Made by a program: the position numbers and the translations under genes
Shown here: positions 19,136 to 28,788 of the stretch, in pieces
Layout: every line of letters begins with the position of its first letter
How positions within the stretch are numbered: the first letter of the stretch is position 1
Assembly: GCA_016929595.1 (NCBI GenBank)
Contig: JAFGIN010000205.1
Coordinates: 1-61,142, forward strand
Length of the DNA: 61,142 nt
Reading direction: 5' to 3'
Origin: Chitinispirillaceae bacterium
GTDB taxonomy: Bacteria > Fibrobacterota > Chitinivibrionia > Chitinivibrionales > Chitinispirillaceae
Notes under the pieces: generated by a model
What the model was told of the DNA's origin: nothing
The model's input: only the letters and a program-made list of their open reading frames with translations
Databases searched by the model: none

Positions 19136-19227
19136 TTATCTAAATCCTTATTGTTTATCCTTTTATTATATTACCACATCTGATTCCGGTCAATAAGATT
19201 GAAAAACAGACACCATGGAATGACAAT

Positions 19228-19929
19228 TTGATTACCTATAAACATATATCAGACAACCAAGTTTCAATTTATACGTCAGCACATCCCTGCGGCCTGCCGT
19301 TTAATGCATCCTTTTTCAAGTACCGTCCGGACCTGTTTCCATCTCCCCTTCTCCGCCCGTCAAACCCCAATGATGTACTGGAGCAGATACCCGAAGAGGC
19401 ATATGACAAAGATAAATTTCTTCCCTATTGGGCAGAACAATGGCCATCATCGGATATTTTGCTTAACTATTTAAAAGATCTCAACATTTCTCAAGGATGT
19501 ACCGTAATTGAACTTGGCTGCGGTCTTGGGATTATTTCGACAAGCCTGGCATTGCAGAATCATACGGTCATTGCTACAGACATATCCCATGATGCCCTCC
19601 TTTTTACAAAAACTAACAGTGAACTTAACCGGACCAGAACATTTCCCTGTTGTGTCGATTGGAGAGCCCTGCCATTCAAGTGCCAATTCGACCTTCTTGT
19701 TGCATCTGACATTCTTTATGAATCACGCTGGATCGACCCGATACTCTCCTGCTGCAAGCAACTGTTACATCCTGATGGAAAAGCGATCATTGCAGACCCA
19801 TGCCGGAGATTCTGGCCTGATTTTAAAAAAAGGTCATTGAATAAAGGGTTTAACAGCACAGTGGTCCACACTGAAATCATTCAACCACAAAATATAACCG
19901 TAGAGATTCTTGAATTGACAATCAATTAA
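19228..19929 (+). CDS. class I SAM-dependent methyltransferase (lysine-methyltransferase-like)
   Basis: The 233-residue product has SAM motif I VIELGCGLGIIS (about 92-103), an acidic ATDIS after strand 2, and ASDILYE in the motif IV position. The preceding LPYWAEQWPSS is typical of the Methyltransf_16 family, whose members methylate protein lysines such as in ETF-beta. The start is TTG at 19228; no in-frame ATG fits, and GGAA lies 7 bases upstream. The gene is monocistronic and convergent with the pilin operon. The substrate is unknown. Confidence 0.78.
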   Translation: MITYKHISDNQVSIYTSAHPCGLPFNASFFKYRPDLFPSPLLRPSNPNDVLEQIPEEAYDKDKFLPYWAEQWPSSDILLNYLKDLNISQGCTVIELGCGLGIISTSLALQNHTVIATDISHDALLFTKTNSELNRTRTFPCCVDWRALPFKCQFDLLVASDILYESRWIDPILSCCKQLLHPDGKAIIADPCRRFWPDFKKRSLNKGFNSTVVHTEIIQPQNITVEILELTIN

Positions 19930-19961
19930 ACACTCAGGATTCTTTTAGTACATTTTGACAA

Positions 19962-22004
19962 TCAATCAAGATCGCCGTAATCTCTTTTCCAGCTGCGTTT
20001 GTTACTCTGAGGCGGAACAAACATCTGCATGTTGGTGGTGATGTATATATTCGATTCGGAAACAAAACGTTCACAATAAAAGAAATCAAACCAGTACATT
20101 TCACCTTCTTTAAGACCGAGAGTATCAAGATTTACTGTCGCAGTCAATTCGTTATGGATCCCACCCAGATCGATAACCAGCCTGTTATTGATAAACACCC
20201 AGACATCATCATCACCTTTGAAGGTAAATATCTGGCCGGGTTTATAAGTAAACAATTTATGCATCTCCATGGAAAAACTGAAATTTTCAACCGATGAACA
20301 GTATGAACTTGGCGCATAATAAAATGTCGGGTCAAAACCGAAGCCTTTCCTTTTTAAAGGCATGAATTTGTACTTCGATTTACTATCAGAACATCCGAAA
20401 ACATAGTACTGCGTGTCTACTGTTGTAGAATAGAGTGAATCTCCAAAGACGAATATACCGGAACCGGAAGGTTTTTCCCTGAACTTTAAAGAATCGTAGA
20501 TAACGATTGTAGCGTATTGACCATATTTATTATAATTTTGTCCTACCCATTCATCTGCTGCAACCCCACCACTTGACCTTGGCCTGTTTTTCAAATTACT
20601 CCATCGACCGGTGTAGGGATCAAACTCAGCGCCTGGAGCATCACTGGGTCTGAACCAGAGTTTTAAACTGTCGCTGAACCACCAGCTTTTTACGGTCTGG
20701 TTCGGATATCCCGGCAAATGAGATTTAACACAATACATTTGACATGAGGAATCAAATATATTACTGGTGATTTGGTTGATTCTTTTCGATGCCGGAAAGG
20801 AATACCAGGTATTACCGTAACCACTGTAGCAGTATAAAAAACATGAACGCGGTTGTTCAGAAGAAGAAAATGCAGAAGGCACTGGCTTTCTGTCTGCATC
20901 CAGTGTTTTCTGTACCATATTTTTCATACCCTTAGCACTTGTATGATATACATTGAATTCAGGATTGGAATTATCTGCCCTGTAATCGTAAAAAGTTACA
21001 GGTACATAAGCGCTGTCTATTGAAGTTGAAATGAATTGCCGGTTACGCTTTCTGGAGAGCTGCTGCCCGAGATTTGAAACGTAATTTTTTTCTCCATTGG
21101 CTTTAAGCTTGAAAGCCTCAGTACTCATACTGAAAAGATCCTGCCCCAGTTCATTAATCGTATAATTTATATGCGTGTTATCGGAAAACGTAAACGTTAG
21201 AGAATCCGAATAGCTTCTCCTTACCATGCCCCGAAGATCAGATACAATGGCAGTTGATTTAACATCGGTACTCCCGGAACCAATAATTATCCCGGCATAA
21301 GTCTCCTCTCCCATTGTAACAGTATCAGTGCCGACCACTTTCCAGACACTGCCATCATCAGACCGGTAACTGATAAATGTCTTTCCGCTCTTCTTCAGAC
21401 GTATCCAGTTATTGTACCCAAAAGGCTTTTCCGTTACGTCAACAGTTGCAGCAGCAGCAGTTCTCCGCACTCTCATTGATACCGGATTACTTGACATGTA
21501 AGGCCGTATTACCGCTACATTTCCAGAATTGTCTGAAAGACTCTTTCTGATCATTATGCCGCACAACGGATCTCTATTTACTTTTGATAGACTGACCATA
21601 CGAAAGCTGATATCCACATCCCCGTTAAACTTCTGATAGATAAAGGTGATCTGATCTTTTGTGCCAGACAATGTTTTTCCCGCACCATAAATAGTATCTG
21701 TGTTGTTATATTTACAATATCCATGTCCCCCCTGAACCGTAAGTCCGACATTCTCAACAAAAATGGCATCTTTGAGATATACATTCTCAGCGGTATCAAT
21801 CATCTCCTGTGCCAGTAATGTCATAACTCCATCCGCAGCATAGAAGGATTGTATTCTGTGACGATAATTTTCTGCAGAGGTCATGTTCATTTTTGTATTC
21901 ATTATTGTATGAACAGTCAGAGCTGTGACACCAAAAAGAACCAGCAAGGTGACGATTGATGCAAAACCTTTTGTGTTCAGTGAAACTGGAAAACGAATCC
22001 GCAT
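19962..22004 (-). CDS. PilX-like pilin-anchor protein with DUF1349-like and fibro-slime domains
   Basis: The ATG at 22004 is chosen (GAGG 7 bases upstream). The 680-residue product starts with a PilX-type N-terminus: KGFASIVTLLVLFG hydrophobic helix followed by ENYRHRIQSFYAADG. Residues about 110-260 look like a DUF1349/LamG-like jelly roll (NNWIRLKKSG). From PVTFYDYRADNSNPEF to the end it has the fibro-slime (PA14-like) architecture, with the signature FKGDDDVWVFINNRLVIDLGG. Fibro-slime domains are known from Fibrobacter cell-surface proteins that take part in adhesion to cellulose. As last gene of a minor-pilin operon it is probably a pilus-tip or pseudopilus adhesin. Confidence 0.88.
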   Translation of the reverse strand: MRIRFPVSLNTKGFASIVTLLVLFGVTALTVHTIMNTKMNMTSAENYRHRIQSFYAADGVMTLLAQEMIDTAENVYLKDAIFVENVGLTVQGGHGYCKYNNTDTIYGAGKTLSGTKDQITFIYQKFNGDVDISFRMVSLSKVNRDPLCGIMIRKSLSDNSGNVAVIRPYMSSNPVSMRVRRTAAAATVDVTEKPFGYNNWIRLKKSGKTFISYRSDDGSVWKVVGTDTVTMGEETYAGIIIGSGSTDVKSTAIVSDLRGMVRRSYSDSLTFTFSDNTHINYTINELGQDLFSMSTEAFKLKANGEKNYVSNLGQQLSRKRNRQFISTSIDSAYVPVTFYDYRADNSNPEFNVYHTSAKGMKNMVQKTLDADRKPVPSAFSSSEQPRSCFLYCYSGYGNTWYSFPASKRINQITSNIFDSSCQMYCVKSHLPGYPNQTVKSWWFSDSLKLWFRPSDAPGAEFDPYTGRWSNLKNRPRSSGGVAADEWVGQNYNKYGQYATIVIYDSLKFREKPSGSGIFVFGDSLYSTTVDTQYYVFGCSDSKSKYKFMPLKRKGFGFDPTFYYAPSSYCSSVENFSFSMEMHKLFTYKPGQIFTFKGDDDVWVFINNRLVIDLGGIHNELTATVNLDTLGLKEGEMYWFDFFYCERFVSESNIYITTNMQMFVPPQSNKRSWKRDYGDLD

Positions 22005-22021
22005 AATCAATCCTCAATAAT

Positions 22022-22831
22022 TCACTTATTTATATCAATTTTATTCCTTAACCGGAAGTCAAAATTCAATGAAATCCGGTGATGATGATCTGCATACTCT
22101 TTATACCGTTTATCAGGAAGAGCTGTTTTTACCCTCACAAAAATTCTTGCGGCTCTCATTGAACGCCACTGAGAGGTCGGCTTATAGTCATTATCCAGAA
22201 ATAAAATTGACAATGAATCAATATTTTCAGATATTATATTCATGTCAGAATCGACACAAAGATCTGTGCCGTTAAGATAGTACCGCGTTTTGGAAAAAGA
22301 ACAGATAGCATCTCCCTTTTGAAATGAATCTGCCGGTGAAAACACGATATAATTTGACAGCGTATCCACATTAACAATGGAATAATATGTCAGATCTGAC
22401 TTTGTTCCCAGCACTGGAATTCGCTGTAAATTCGGAGCCATTCTAAACCCTTTTGCATCATCAACATGCACCGTACAAATGCGTACCGGAGAACCCACCT
22501 TCTGCGGAAACTGATAAAATCCCCCCCGTGGATTAATTTTAATTGTAAACCCACTGCACTCCGCACCCCCGCCATCAGGAATGATTATCGTGTCCCTGTC
22601 AACGGTATCGATACCCATAACCTGTAAATCAGAACCCGCTTCCATAATTATGTCACTGATCTCATTGATCGTAAATCGTGCATTCTGATTCATATCAGCA
22701 AGCTGTTCCTGAAGGTTGTAGGTATTTAAAGACAACGAAAGAAGCTTTGAGAGAATAACAAGAGCTACCCCGGAGATTGCGAGTGCCACGAGCAATTCAA
22801 CAATTGTAAATCCTGTGGAATATTTTTTCAC
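22022..22831 (-). CDS. PilW-like minor pilin / pseudopilin
   Basis: The 269-residue product has a short basic leader and type III signal MKKYSTG|FTIVELLVALAIS with Glu at +5, cut by prepilin peptidase. The long C-terminal part is beta-rich, with segments usual for PilW (MNQNARFTINEISDIIMEAG). The start is GTG at 22831 with AGGA 6 bases upstream. It sits 17 bases before the PilX-like fibro-slime gene and 8 after the PilV-like gene, in the usual order for minor-pilin operons. Confidence 0.85.
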   Translation of the reverse strand: MKKYSTGFTIVELLVALAISGVALVILSKLLSLSLNTYNLQEQLADMNQNARFTINEISDIIMEAGSDLQVMGIDTVDRDTIIIPDGGGAECSGFTIKINPRGGFYQFPQKVGSPVRICTVHVDDAKGFRMAPNLQRIPVLGTKSDLTYYSIVNVDTLSNYIVFSPADSFQKGDAICSFSKTRYYLNGTDLCVDSDMNIISENIDSLSILFLDNDYKPTSQWRSMRAARIFVRVKTALPDKRYKEYADHHHRISLNFDFRLRNKIDINK

Positions 22832-22839
22832 ACCAGATC

Positions 22840-23247
22840 CTAAAAATTTCTGGCCAGAAAAGTTCTGACTCTCAAAGTGTCATATCTATTCGCACCCCAC
22901 CCGGCAGTAAAATTGCACTCCCGCACATTGGCGATTGTTACCGGTGTTCCAACAGATCTCGTTACCGATACAATCTGCCACATCAGGTGTATCCCATTTT
23001 CTGTAATAGAACTGTCCCGGGGCGGGAAATTGGATTGCGGATCTTTATCAATATTCATCCTTAACTGCTCAATCTGCCGGTCGATCATTTGACCAGCAAG
23101 CAATAGTTTACCGGAGGAACTGTTCATCTTCCAGGTTGAATTCTGAAGTGCCATAATATTTGCCGCAATAATCCCGATAACGACCATGATAAGTATTATC
23201 TCCATCATGGCAAACCCTCCCGGGCATCCCGTTAAGCATCTTTTCAC
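22840..23247 (-). CDS. PilV-like minor pilin
   Basis: The 135-residue product has an N-terminal leader ending CPGG|FAMMEIILIMVVIG, a prepilin peptidase site with Glu at +5 and a hydrophobic helix. The rest is a small globular part. The start is GTG at 23247 with a G-rich stretch just upstream. Position between FimT/GspH-like and PilW-like genes supports the PilV assignment; sequence alone says only type IV pilin-like. Confidence 0.8.
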   Translation of the reverse strand: MKRCLTGCPGGFAMMEIILIMVVIGIIAANIMALQNSTWKMNSSSGKLLLAGQMIDRQIEQLRMNIDKDPQSNFPPRDSSITENGIHLMWQIVSVTRSVGTPVTIANVRECNFTAGWGANRYDTLRVRTFLARNF

Positions 23248-23259
23248 CTATCCCCCCTA

Positions 23260-23754
23260 TCAGTAAACCTTTACCCTTCCTGTACTTGGCAATACAGTTA
23301 AGGAATTTGATCTACCTTTGCTTGTAGTCAGAGTTACAATCATACCATGCACTTTTGTGGACCCATCACCGCGAAAGAGTATATCACAACTTTTACCTGT
23401 ACCCTCGATTTTCATAACAATAGTTGGCGGTAAAATGTAAGCACCACCTGATTTCTGATCACTGCCATTTGAATAGATTCCATCATGCTCCGGACCATCA
23501 ATGAATACCTGAATACGATGAGGATTGGATGTCGTGTCAAAATGTACACCACAATGGACTTTTGAATCACCAAGCGCCCGGGTTTTAGCAACCAGCAGTT
23601 TACTCTTAATACTTTTGACCACCATCGTCAGCTCTATATTTTCGATCAAAGGTTTGAGTGATGGTACTGCGATAGCAGTTATTACCAGTAAAACGGTTAC
23701 AGCTGTAATCACCTCCAAAAGAGAAAACCCCACGGGCTGGTGACTCTTACTCAC
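23260..23754 (-). CDS. FimT/GspH-like minor pseudopilin
   Basis: GTG at 23754 is chosen: it follows GGAGGG and gives a short leader SKSHQPVG|FSLLEVITAVTVL, as normal for prepilins. Upstream in-frame starts at 23778 and 23787 would make an unusually long leader. About 164 residues. The region after the helix (VKSIKSKLLVAKTRALG) and the C-terminal SLTVLPSTGRVKV match the GspH/FimT pattern. It opens the minor-pilin operon. Confidence 0.85.
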   Translation of the reverse strand: MSKSHQPVGFSLLEVITAVTVLLVITAIAVPSLKPLIENIELTMVVKSIKSKLLVAKTRALGDSKVHCGVHFDTTSNPHRIQVFIDGPEHDGIYSNGSDQKSGGAYILPPTIVMKIEGTGKSCDILFRGDGSTKVHGMIVTLTTSKGRSNSLTVLPSTGRVKVY

Positions 23755-24037
23755 GTTTACAGATTCCCTCCGGTACATTAAGAGCACAACCTTTGGTTTA
23801 TTGGTATTTTACCCCAGAATCTTCATAAATCTCTTTTTTACAGCATATCTATTATAGCTGTTAAACTCAGGTTTGAAAAGACTTTTAAGCTTTCCTTTTA
23901 TTCAGAACTGAATAACACTTTGATTTTAAGAGGCTTTATTTTCGAAATAACTATTCTGCTGATGTCTGGACTCACTAAAAAGGAGAGTTTCAACATTTGT
24001 TAATCGCACATTTAACTCCTTATACTTCACGTTTAAC

Positions 24038-24120
24038 CTCAACCCCCAACCCGCTCTCCTATCCTCTCTGGCAGGAGAAAGGCCGAACGATGCACTGAGC
24101 GAAGCCGAAGTGGAGAGGTT
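24038..24120. repeat. C-rich intergenic repeat remnant
   Basis: The stretch CCTCAACCCCCAACCCGCTCTCC followed by CTGGCAGGAGAAAGG and GAAGTGGAGAGG resembles the C-rich palindromic family at 1108-1327 (CCCAACCC..CTCTCC and GGAGA blocks) but has no perfect hairpin. It is probably a decayed member. Confidence 0.35.
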
Positions 24121-24256
24121 TTATGAAATGCCAGAGAAATGAAACTGCGATAATACATCTGATTTTTTAATACTTTAGTGAGTTCTGAATGAGATTCAAC
24201 ATTTTCAGAATATCAGCTTTGTTACCTGCAGATCCTTTTTTCAACCTGATCACCAT

Positions 24257-24291
24257 AAAAAAAGCACATGAGAAATAAATCTCATGTGCTT
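24257..24291 (-). terminator. intrinsic terminator after the 24315-25208 gene
   Basis: Arms AAGCACATGAGA (24262-24273) and TCTCATGTGCTT (24280-24291) pair perfectly over 12 bp around a 6-base loop. On the minus strand the stem is followed by a run of seven T, so it ends the leftward lipoprotein transcript. Confidence 0.9.
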
Positions 24292-24314
24292 ACTTAAAAA
24301 AATGAGTCCTGTTC

Positions 24315-25208
24315 TTACTTGATTCTTCCAATAACCACTGCATTGCCTGATTCTGAGGCTGATGCAGAAACGATTCTGAGCAAACGGTAATTTCCTTCAA
24401 CGGTTTTAATTACAAACACATCATTTGCAGCAATTTGCACAGAAGAAACCGAACCGGTTTCAGTCCATAGTGCATTAATTTGTGACTGAGTCTTTATTTG
24501 ATCAAAGGCGGCTGAAACTTTCAGAATTTTTGTTGAATTCTTTGTTGTCCAGTTATTACTAACTGGCGCAAAACCGGTTGCGACTGATGGTGCCATCATT
24601 TTTGCCGTACCGCCCGATACAATCCCAAACCACAGATCAATGGTTGCCTGCACTGACGGCGCACTGAATTGTTGTGAACTGTAAACAGCCATAAAATCAG
24701 CATCAAGCGCGCTGCCGGCAGCTGCAGTCTGATTACCAAGCGTTACCTTTTGTGTTCGCAGTGTATCCTCAGTAACTACACTACAGGTCTTCACCCCTGA
24801 AATAGTAATCGGTATCAATGCAGAACGTTCTGCAGTACCTGCAACAACATCAATCTTCAATGTATAGTCCCCATCACATGCCTGAGCTGATATTTTCAAT
24901 CGCAGCTTAAGATCCTCCTCAAGATCGAGCTTTTTCTCTCCAACCGGTGTTACATCTTTATCTACTTCAATCAAAGAGGGCGAAACCTCTGCATTTACAG
25001 CATCAAGCACTTTACATGTTACTGAATTAATCTCGACATTTGCTTTGATATCTCCTGTTATACTAATATTTCCGCTACTTCCAATAATTTGAACCTGATC
25101 CACATCGATGCTGACCTCATCCTCATCGGAAGCAGGCCCCAGTAAACATCCGCTCAACCCAAGCCCAAGCGTTAATGCTGTAAAAGAAACGGTAAAGAGT
25201 TTGTTCAT
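24315..25208 (-). CDS. lipoprotein of unknown function
   Basis: The 297-residue product has a clean lipoprotein signal ending LGLSGC (lipid Cys at about 21), then an acidic segment PASDEDEVSIDVD. The first half is beta-rich; the second half (from about LGNQTAAAGSALDADF) is a separate region with many Ala and Ser. GAGGAG lies ahead of the ATG and a strong terminator behind the stop. I do not recognise a family. It lies 242 bases after the COG3014-type gene, so it probably has its own promoter. Confidence 0.75.
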   Translation of the reverse strand: MNKLFTVSFTALTLGLGLSGCLLGPASDEDEVSIDVDQVQIIGSSGNISITGDIKANVEINSVTCKVLDAVNAEVSPSLIEVDKDVTPVGEKKLDLEEDLKLRLKISAQACDGDYTLKIDVVAGTAERSALIPITISGVKTCSVVTEDTLRTQKVTLGNQTAAAGSALDADFMAVYSSQQFSAPSVQATIDLWFGIVSGGTAKMMAPSVATGFAPVSNNWTTKNSTKILKVSAAFDQIKTQSQINALWTETGSVSSVQIAANDVFVIKTVEGNYRLLRIVSASASESGNAVVIGRIK

Positions 25209-25450
25209 GTTTTCTCCTCAAAAGAGTTAAAAAAAGAGGGTTATTCCTTAACAAATTTTACAAATCAAAAGAATAGACGCAGCCCCGGGATAAAAATGCT
25301 CATTTTTTTACATTTTTATGGTGAGCACGCCCTGCCCTACCCATTCAGGAATAGTTTACAATCTAATCGATGATAGATCCAGAGTTAAAACGGCAGTAAC
25401 TATTCAGGTACTTAAAGGCTGTACACAACGGGTTTCATATAGCGGATAAT

Positions 25451-26899
25451 CTACTTCAATGATGAATAAAACAGATATCTTTTTTCACCTCTTTTTATTG
25501 TAAGTGAATCGAAAGATTTCGTTCCAATCACCATTCCCTGCTGGTCAAGAGCATCAACCGAAACCGACCAGGTTCCCGGATTAACCGGAATTCGCGCTAC
25601 ATGCACCTGTTTTGGAACCAGAAAGCAGTTACGCGCATCAGCATGCTCCAATTGATCGGCAAGAAGATCAGTTCCAACGTTCAAAAGCAGATTGGCCATC
25701 GAATTGCCTGTCTGCATCTCATTCTTGGCCTTTTCAGCAGTGATAGTTCTGAGAACAACACGGATTACTGTACGGGTTATGGTAGCCGCCCTGGTGTCTT
25801 CAAGATTTTTCTCAAGTTGTTTTTCAAGATCATTGACAACAATCGATTCAGCTGTTTTTCCACAATTGACACATCGGGCAAGAAAGCGATCTGTCTGAGA
25901 GGGATTTTTCTTTATTTCAGGAAGGGCAAACTTGATATGCAAAGTAGTCCCCGACTTTGTTTTCTCCCCTTTTTCCGCTTTCTGCAACTCCTTCTCGGGC
26001 AATGATGGTGCAGGCAGCGTCATCGTTTCTATTGCCCCGTTTGGACCGGTGTGATTAACGACAAGCATTCCGTCCCTGACCCAGGTACCCCTCCAGGTTT
26101 TCTCACCAAGCGCAGGTCCCCTTCCAGCATACCCGATAACAATAATCTCTGTAACTTCATTGCCAATTCCATCAACCTGAGATTGCGGCCGGGTGGCGGT
26201 CAGCCCTAAGAGCGTATTATCTCCTTCACGATCATTTTTTATAAACTGATAATAGGCATAGTTCTGAACTTCCTCAGGAAGTTTAAGAGGACCGTTCTGA
26301 AACGCTTCAATAGCCTTATACAGAGAAATCATGGAATTATCATACTCGCCAGATGCATCGTACGAAATTGAAGAGACATAGTGAAACATCGGATCGTTAG
26401 TGTATTTTGTCCCGTTTTTATCCTTTCGTTCCCATTCATTGAAAAGCAACTGGGCTCGACGGGTTTCCACAAGCGCACTTTCAGTATTCCCCTTTGCAAG
26501 GAAATTAAACGCTATCAGCTGATGAAGCATCGAAAGTTCGTAGGGTCTGCTCCTGTATGGACGGATATTGTCGTTTGTAAGTATGGCGGCAGCTTCATTG
26601 GTAACCGAGCGCGTGAAGAGTTCCTGATTGATATCAACTGCACGCTGCAGATAAACGTTACTTGAATCGTATATCTGTGCATAATGAAAAAGCACTCCAA
26701 TATCCATATAGTAAAGATACTGATTGAGTTTTCCATAGAGTTTTGGATTTTGCTGAATGCTCTTAACTGCAGTCAGGTAATCTCCATTTACCATTGCACT
26801 GGTCAGGCTATCCTGTCGTAATGCGCTTCTGGTAGCACACGATTGAAACACAATCGCAGAAGCTACCCCGACAACTAAGATCTGTAACGTTTTTTTCAT
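25451..26899 (-). CDS. COG3014-like lipoprotein with TPR-like N-terminal half
   Basis: ATG 26899 opens a signal ending AIVFQSC; an in-frame GTG at 26908 is also possible. The 482-residue protein has a helical repeat half (LTSAMVNGDYLTAVKSIQQ to ALVETRRAQLLFNEWERKD), then a beta-rich half with EIIVIGYAGRGPALGEK. This arrangement is that of the COG3014 family of uncharacterised lipoproteins, which often lie next to LpoB-like genes. The LpoB gene ends 21 bases upstream here. A job in cell-wall synthesis control is inferred from that link. Confidence 0.75.
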   Translation of the reverse strand: MKKTLQILVVGVASAIVFQSCATRSALRQDSLTSAMVNGDYLTAVKSIQQNPKLYGKLNQYLYYMDIGVLFHYAQIYDSSNVYLQRAVDINQELFTRSVTNEAAAILTNDNIRPYRSRPYELSMLHQLIAFNFLAKGNTESALVETRRAQLLFNEWERKDKNGTKYTNDPMFHYVSSISYDASGEYDNSMISLYKAIEAFQNGPLKLPEEVQNYAYYQFIKNDREGDNTLLGLTATRPQSQVDGIGNEVTEIIVIGYAGRGPALGEKTWRGTWVRDGMLVVNHTGPNGAIETMTLPAPSLPEKELQKAEKGEKTKSGTTLHIKFALPEIKKNPSQTDRFLARCVNCGKTAESIVVNDLEKQLEKNLEDTRAATITRTVIRVVLRTITAEKAKNEMQTGNSMANLLLNVGTDLLADQLEHADARNCFLVPKQVHVARIPVNPGTWSVSVDALDQQGMVIGTKSFDSLTIKRGEKRYLFYSSLK

Positions 26900-26920
26900 A
26901 TCAGACACGGGTAGCTCACA

Positions 26921-27514
26921 TTAAAATTTTGTATTTGCCCGCTCAACGAATTTTTTGATCTTTTTCTCGCCAATCCAGACTTTGGTGTTACTTTCCATTT
27001 CAATAAGCTCAAGGTTCGTCTGATAAAAAACAACAGCCTTATTACCATTCTGATCGGGAACACTATTAATGGTACCCAGAAGCATCAGGTCAGCACCAGT
27101 TTCCTCACCGTCTGATTTAGCGGTACTGACAGAAGCGTTCTCAGCCATATCATCTCTCTCTTCCCGGAGCTGTTCGCGTTCAGTTTTTGAAGCTACAAAA
27201 TTTACTTTTCCAGAGTTCAGCAAAGCTCTTTCCATATCTTTTGTAAAAGTTTCAACACTGATATGTTCATGGCTTTTATTAACTACCTTGCCGATGATCA
27301 CCACCGGGCGCTTATTCTGCGATTCCCACGAATAGAGCCAGCGCTGCGAAAGGCAATCTTTAATCATCTCTTCGGCAACAAGTCGTGAATCTGTATCGTT
27401 CCATCTTCCGGTCAGATCAATTACCGAATCGGTTTGAACACGAGTCACTTTCGTACTGCATCCAACTGCCAGAACCGGAGCGATTAACAACAACGCCTTT
27501 AGAATCTTATTCAT
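26921..27514 (-). CDS. LpoB-family penicillin-binding-protein activator lipoprotein
   Basis: The 197-residue product has lipobox LAVGC, then the family signature IDLTGRWNDTDSRLVAEEMI, followed by VVIIGKVVNKSHEHI and GADLMLLGTINS. In E. coli LpoB reaches from the outer membrane through the peptidoglycan to activate PBP1b. The match to the LpoB family is strong, although the partner in this phylum is unknown. GGGAG sits 8 bases before the ATG. Neighbours are a COG3014-type lipoprotein downstream and an unknown exported protein upstream. Confidence 0.9.
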   Translation of the reverse strand: MNKILKALLLIAPVLAVGCSTKVTRVQTDSVIDLTGRWNDTDSRLVAEEMIKDCLSQRWLYSWESQNKRPVVIIGKVVNKSHEHISVETFTKDMERALLNSGKVNFVASKTEREQLREERDDMAENASVSTAKSDGEETGADLMLLGTINSVPDQNGNKAVVFYQTNLELIEMESNTKVWIGEKKIKKFVERANTKF

Positions 27515-27593
27515 ACATTTTCTCCCGTTAGATCTTAAAAGAATGAATTAAAATCTTAAAAATACCATTTTGGCCACATTGAATCAACTACAC

Positions 27594-28142
27594 CTATTTT
27601 TTACACGTCACCGAAGCCTGTTGTTTGATCCATGCCGAGGCCCGTTTTTTAACATCATTTGAAGCGGCCTCCGGTGTTGAAAAGTAATACTCCCGACGTG
27701 AACGGCCGGCGTAGAGATCACCATCGGATGCACTCGATTCAAACCGTTTGCTCTGAGTCAGATTCTTTTCCATCACTTTCATGACAGGCTCCTGCCCCTT
27801 TACAGAATTTGTGGTCACCACAATCAACACTTTCTGATAGAGTATGTAGTTGATTTCAAGCGTCGCACTGTAAGTCTTTACAAATTCATTTTTCTGCGGA
27901 TCACCATTGATCTCCTTGAGATATTGAGAACCAGAGTTTACAATCGGTTCAAGTTCATTCACGGAAGGAAGTGATACAATACACTCTTCCAGAATCCGCT
28001 CCCCGATCTGTGATTTTCCATCAGCAGTAGATGTCCCATGAATAATGGTAACATCCTTACTTGTCACATTATCATCAGCGTTAACAGAACTGCCGATCGT
28101 GCATGCAGTTATCAGCATCGATGTCACAATTAACTTTTTCAT
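27594..28142 (-). CDS. exported hypothetical protein
   Basis: ATG 28142 is chosen because GGAG lies 6 bases upstream; an earlier ATG at 28154 lacks a site. The 182-residue product has a signal peptide (MKKLIVTSMLITACTIGSSVNA) and a soluble alpha/beta part with two Cys (EECIVSL and VTCKK at the end). No family is recognised. It lies in the sigma-caspase-LpoB operon. Confidence 0.7.
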   Translation of the reverse strand: MKKLIVTSMLITACTIGSSVNADDNVTSKDVTIIHGTSTADGKSQIGERILEECIVSLPSVNELEPIVNSGSQYLKEINGDPQKNEFVKTYSATLEINYILYQKVLIVVTTNSVKGQEPVMKVMEKNLTQSKRFESSASDGDLYAGRSRREYYFSTPEAASNDVKKRASAWIKQQASVTCKK

Positions 28143-28164
28143 AGATGACTCCATTTTTTATGTT

Positions 28165-28722
28165 TTAGTTATTATACTCGAGTGTTTTTACTTTTTTAAA
28201 TCTGTTTGAGAACATGATAGCAAATTGTACCCCTAGAGTCTGATCCCGTGTTTTGTTCAACACTACATGATACGGAATAAACACTTTTACGTCAACAGCA
28301 TCCGTAAGTTCAAATACAACTCCGGCATGCACAACCGCTGATGGTCCAATATTATCACTGAATTCATCAGATTTATCGAAATACTGTACCCCGGCACCAG
28401 CACCGATAAACGGCCTCACATCCCCTGTTAAGAGAATAATATCAAGCCCGAGATTTGACCCAAGGTTAACTTTCGGAAAGAACCAGTTCAAATCCCAGAA
28501 AAAAGAGAGGTTTTCCCTGAAATAGAATGAATTAACAAAACTCAGGTTCCCCATGCTCTCGGCAAACGCTTCCAACGAATCTGAAACAGGTTTACACCCC
28601 CCCAGACTGAATCCACCACTATAAATTTTCAACCTTCCGGATGAAGTCTCCTGAGCAGAAACCATCGTAGCCGCAACAAGAATACTTATACATACTGAAG
28701 TAATCAACAATCTTTTTTTCAT
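28165..28722 (-). CDS. outer-membrane beta-barrel protein
   Basis: The 185-residue product has a signal peptide ending MVSA and alternating hydrophobic strands, such as RPFIGAGAGVQYFDKS and HAGVVFELTDAVDVKVFIPY, typical of small OmpW/OmpX-like barrels. The GAGAGVQYFDKS strand resembles GAGAGLMYDHKS in the C-terminal part of the caspase-like protein encoded just upstream, so the two barrels may be related. AAGGTG precedes the ATG. Confidence 0.75.
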   Translation of the reverse strand: MKKRLLITSVCISILVAATMVSAQETSSGRLKIYSGGFSLGGCKPVSDSLEAFAESMGNLSFVNSFYFRENLSFFWDLNWFFPKVNLGSNLGLDIILLTGDVRPFIGAGAGVQYFDKSDEFSDNIGPSAVVHAGVVFELTDAVDVKVFIPYHVVLNKTRDQTLGVQFAIMFSNRFKKVKTLEYNN

Positions 28723-28788
28723 AGATACACCTTTTTTAAAGTTTTTAATCTGTTACAATTATAGGACGCATCCTTCACAAAAAACCGC

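Larger units (their letters stand above)
23788..24314. other. intergenic region: pilin-operon promoter space, repeat remnant, terminator
   Basis: No gene is seen in about 530 bases. Near 23851-23856 the minus strand reads TATAAT, a possible -10 box for the pilin operon, but no good -35 is seen. A C-rich, G-rich repeat remnant lies at about 24038-24120, and a strong terminator at 24257-24291 serves the lipoprotein gene to its right. Confidence 0.6.

Noticed and set aside
25290-25330. Terminator after the COG3014-type gene
   Set aside because: TGCTCA and TGAGCA could pair and a T-run follows, but the stem is only 6 bp with an 18-base loop, so it is not called.
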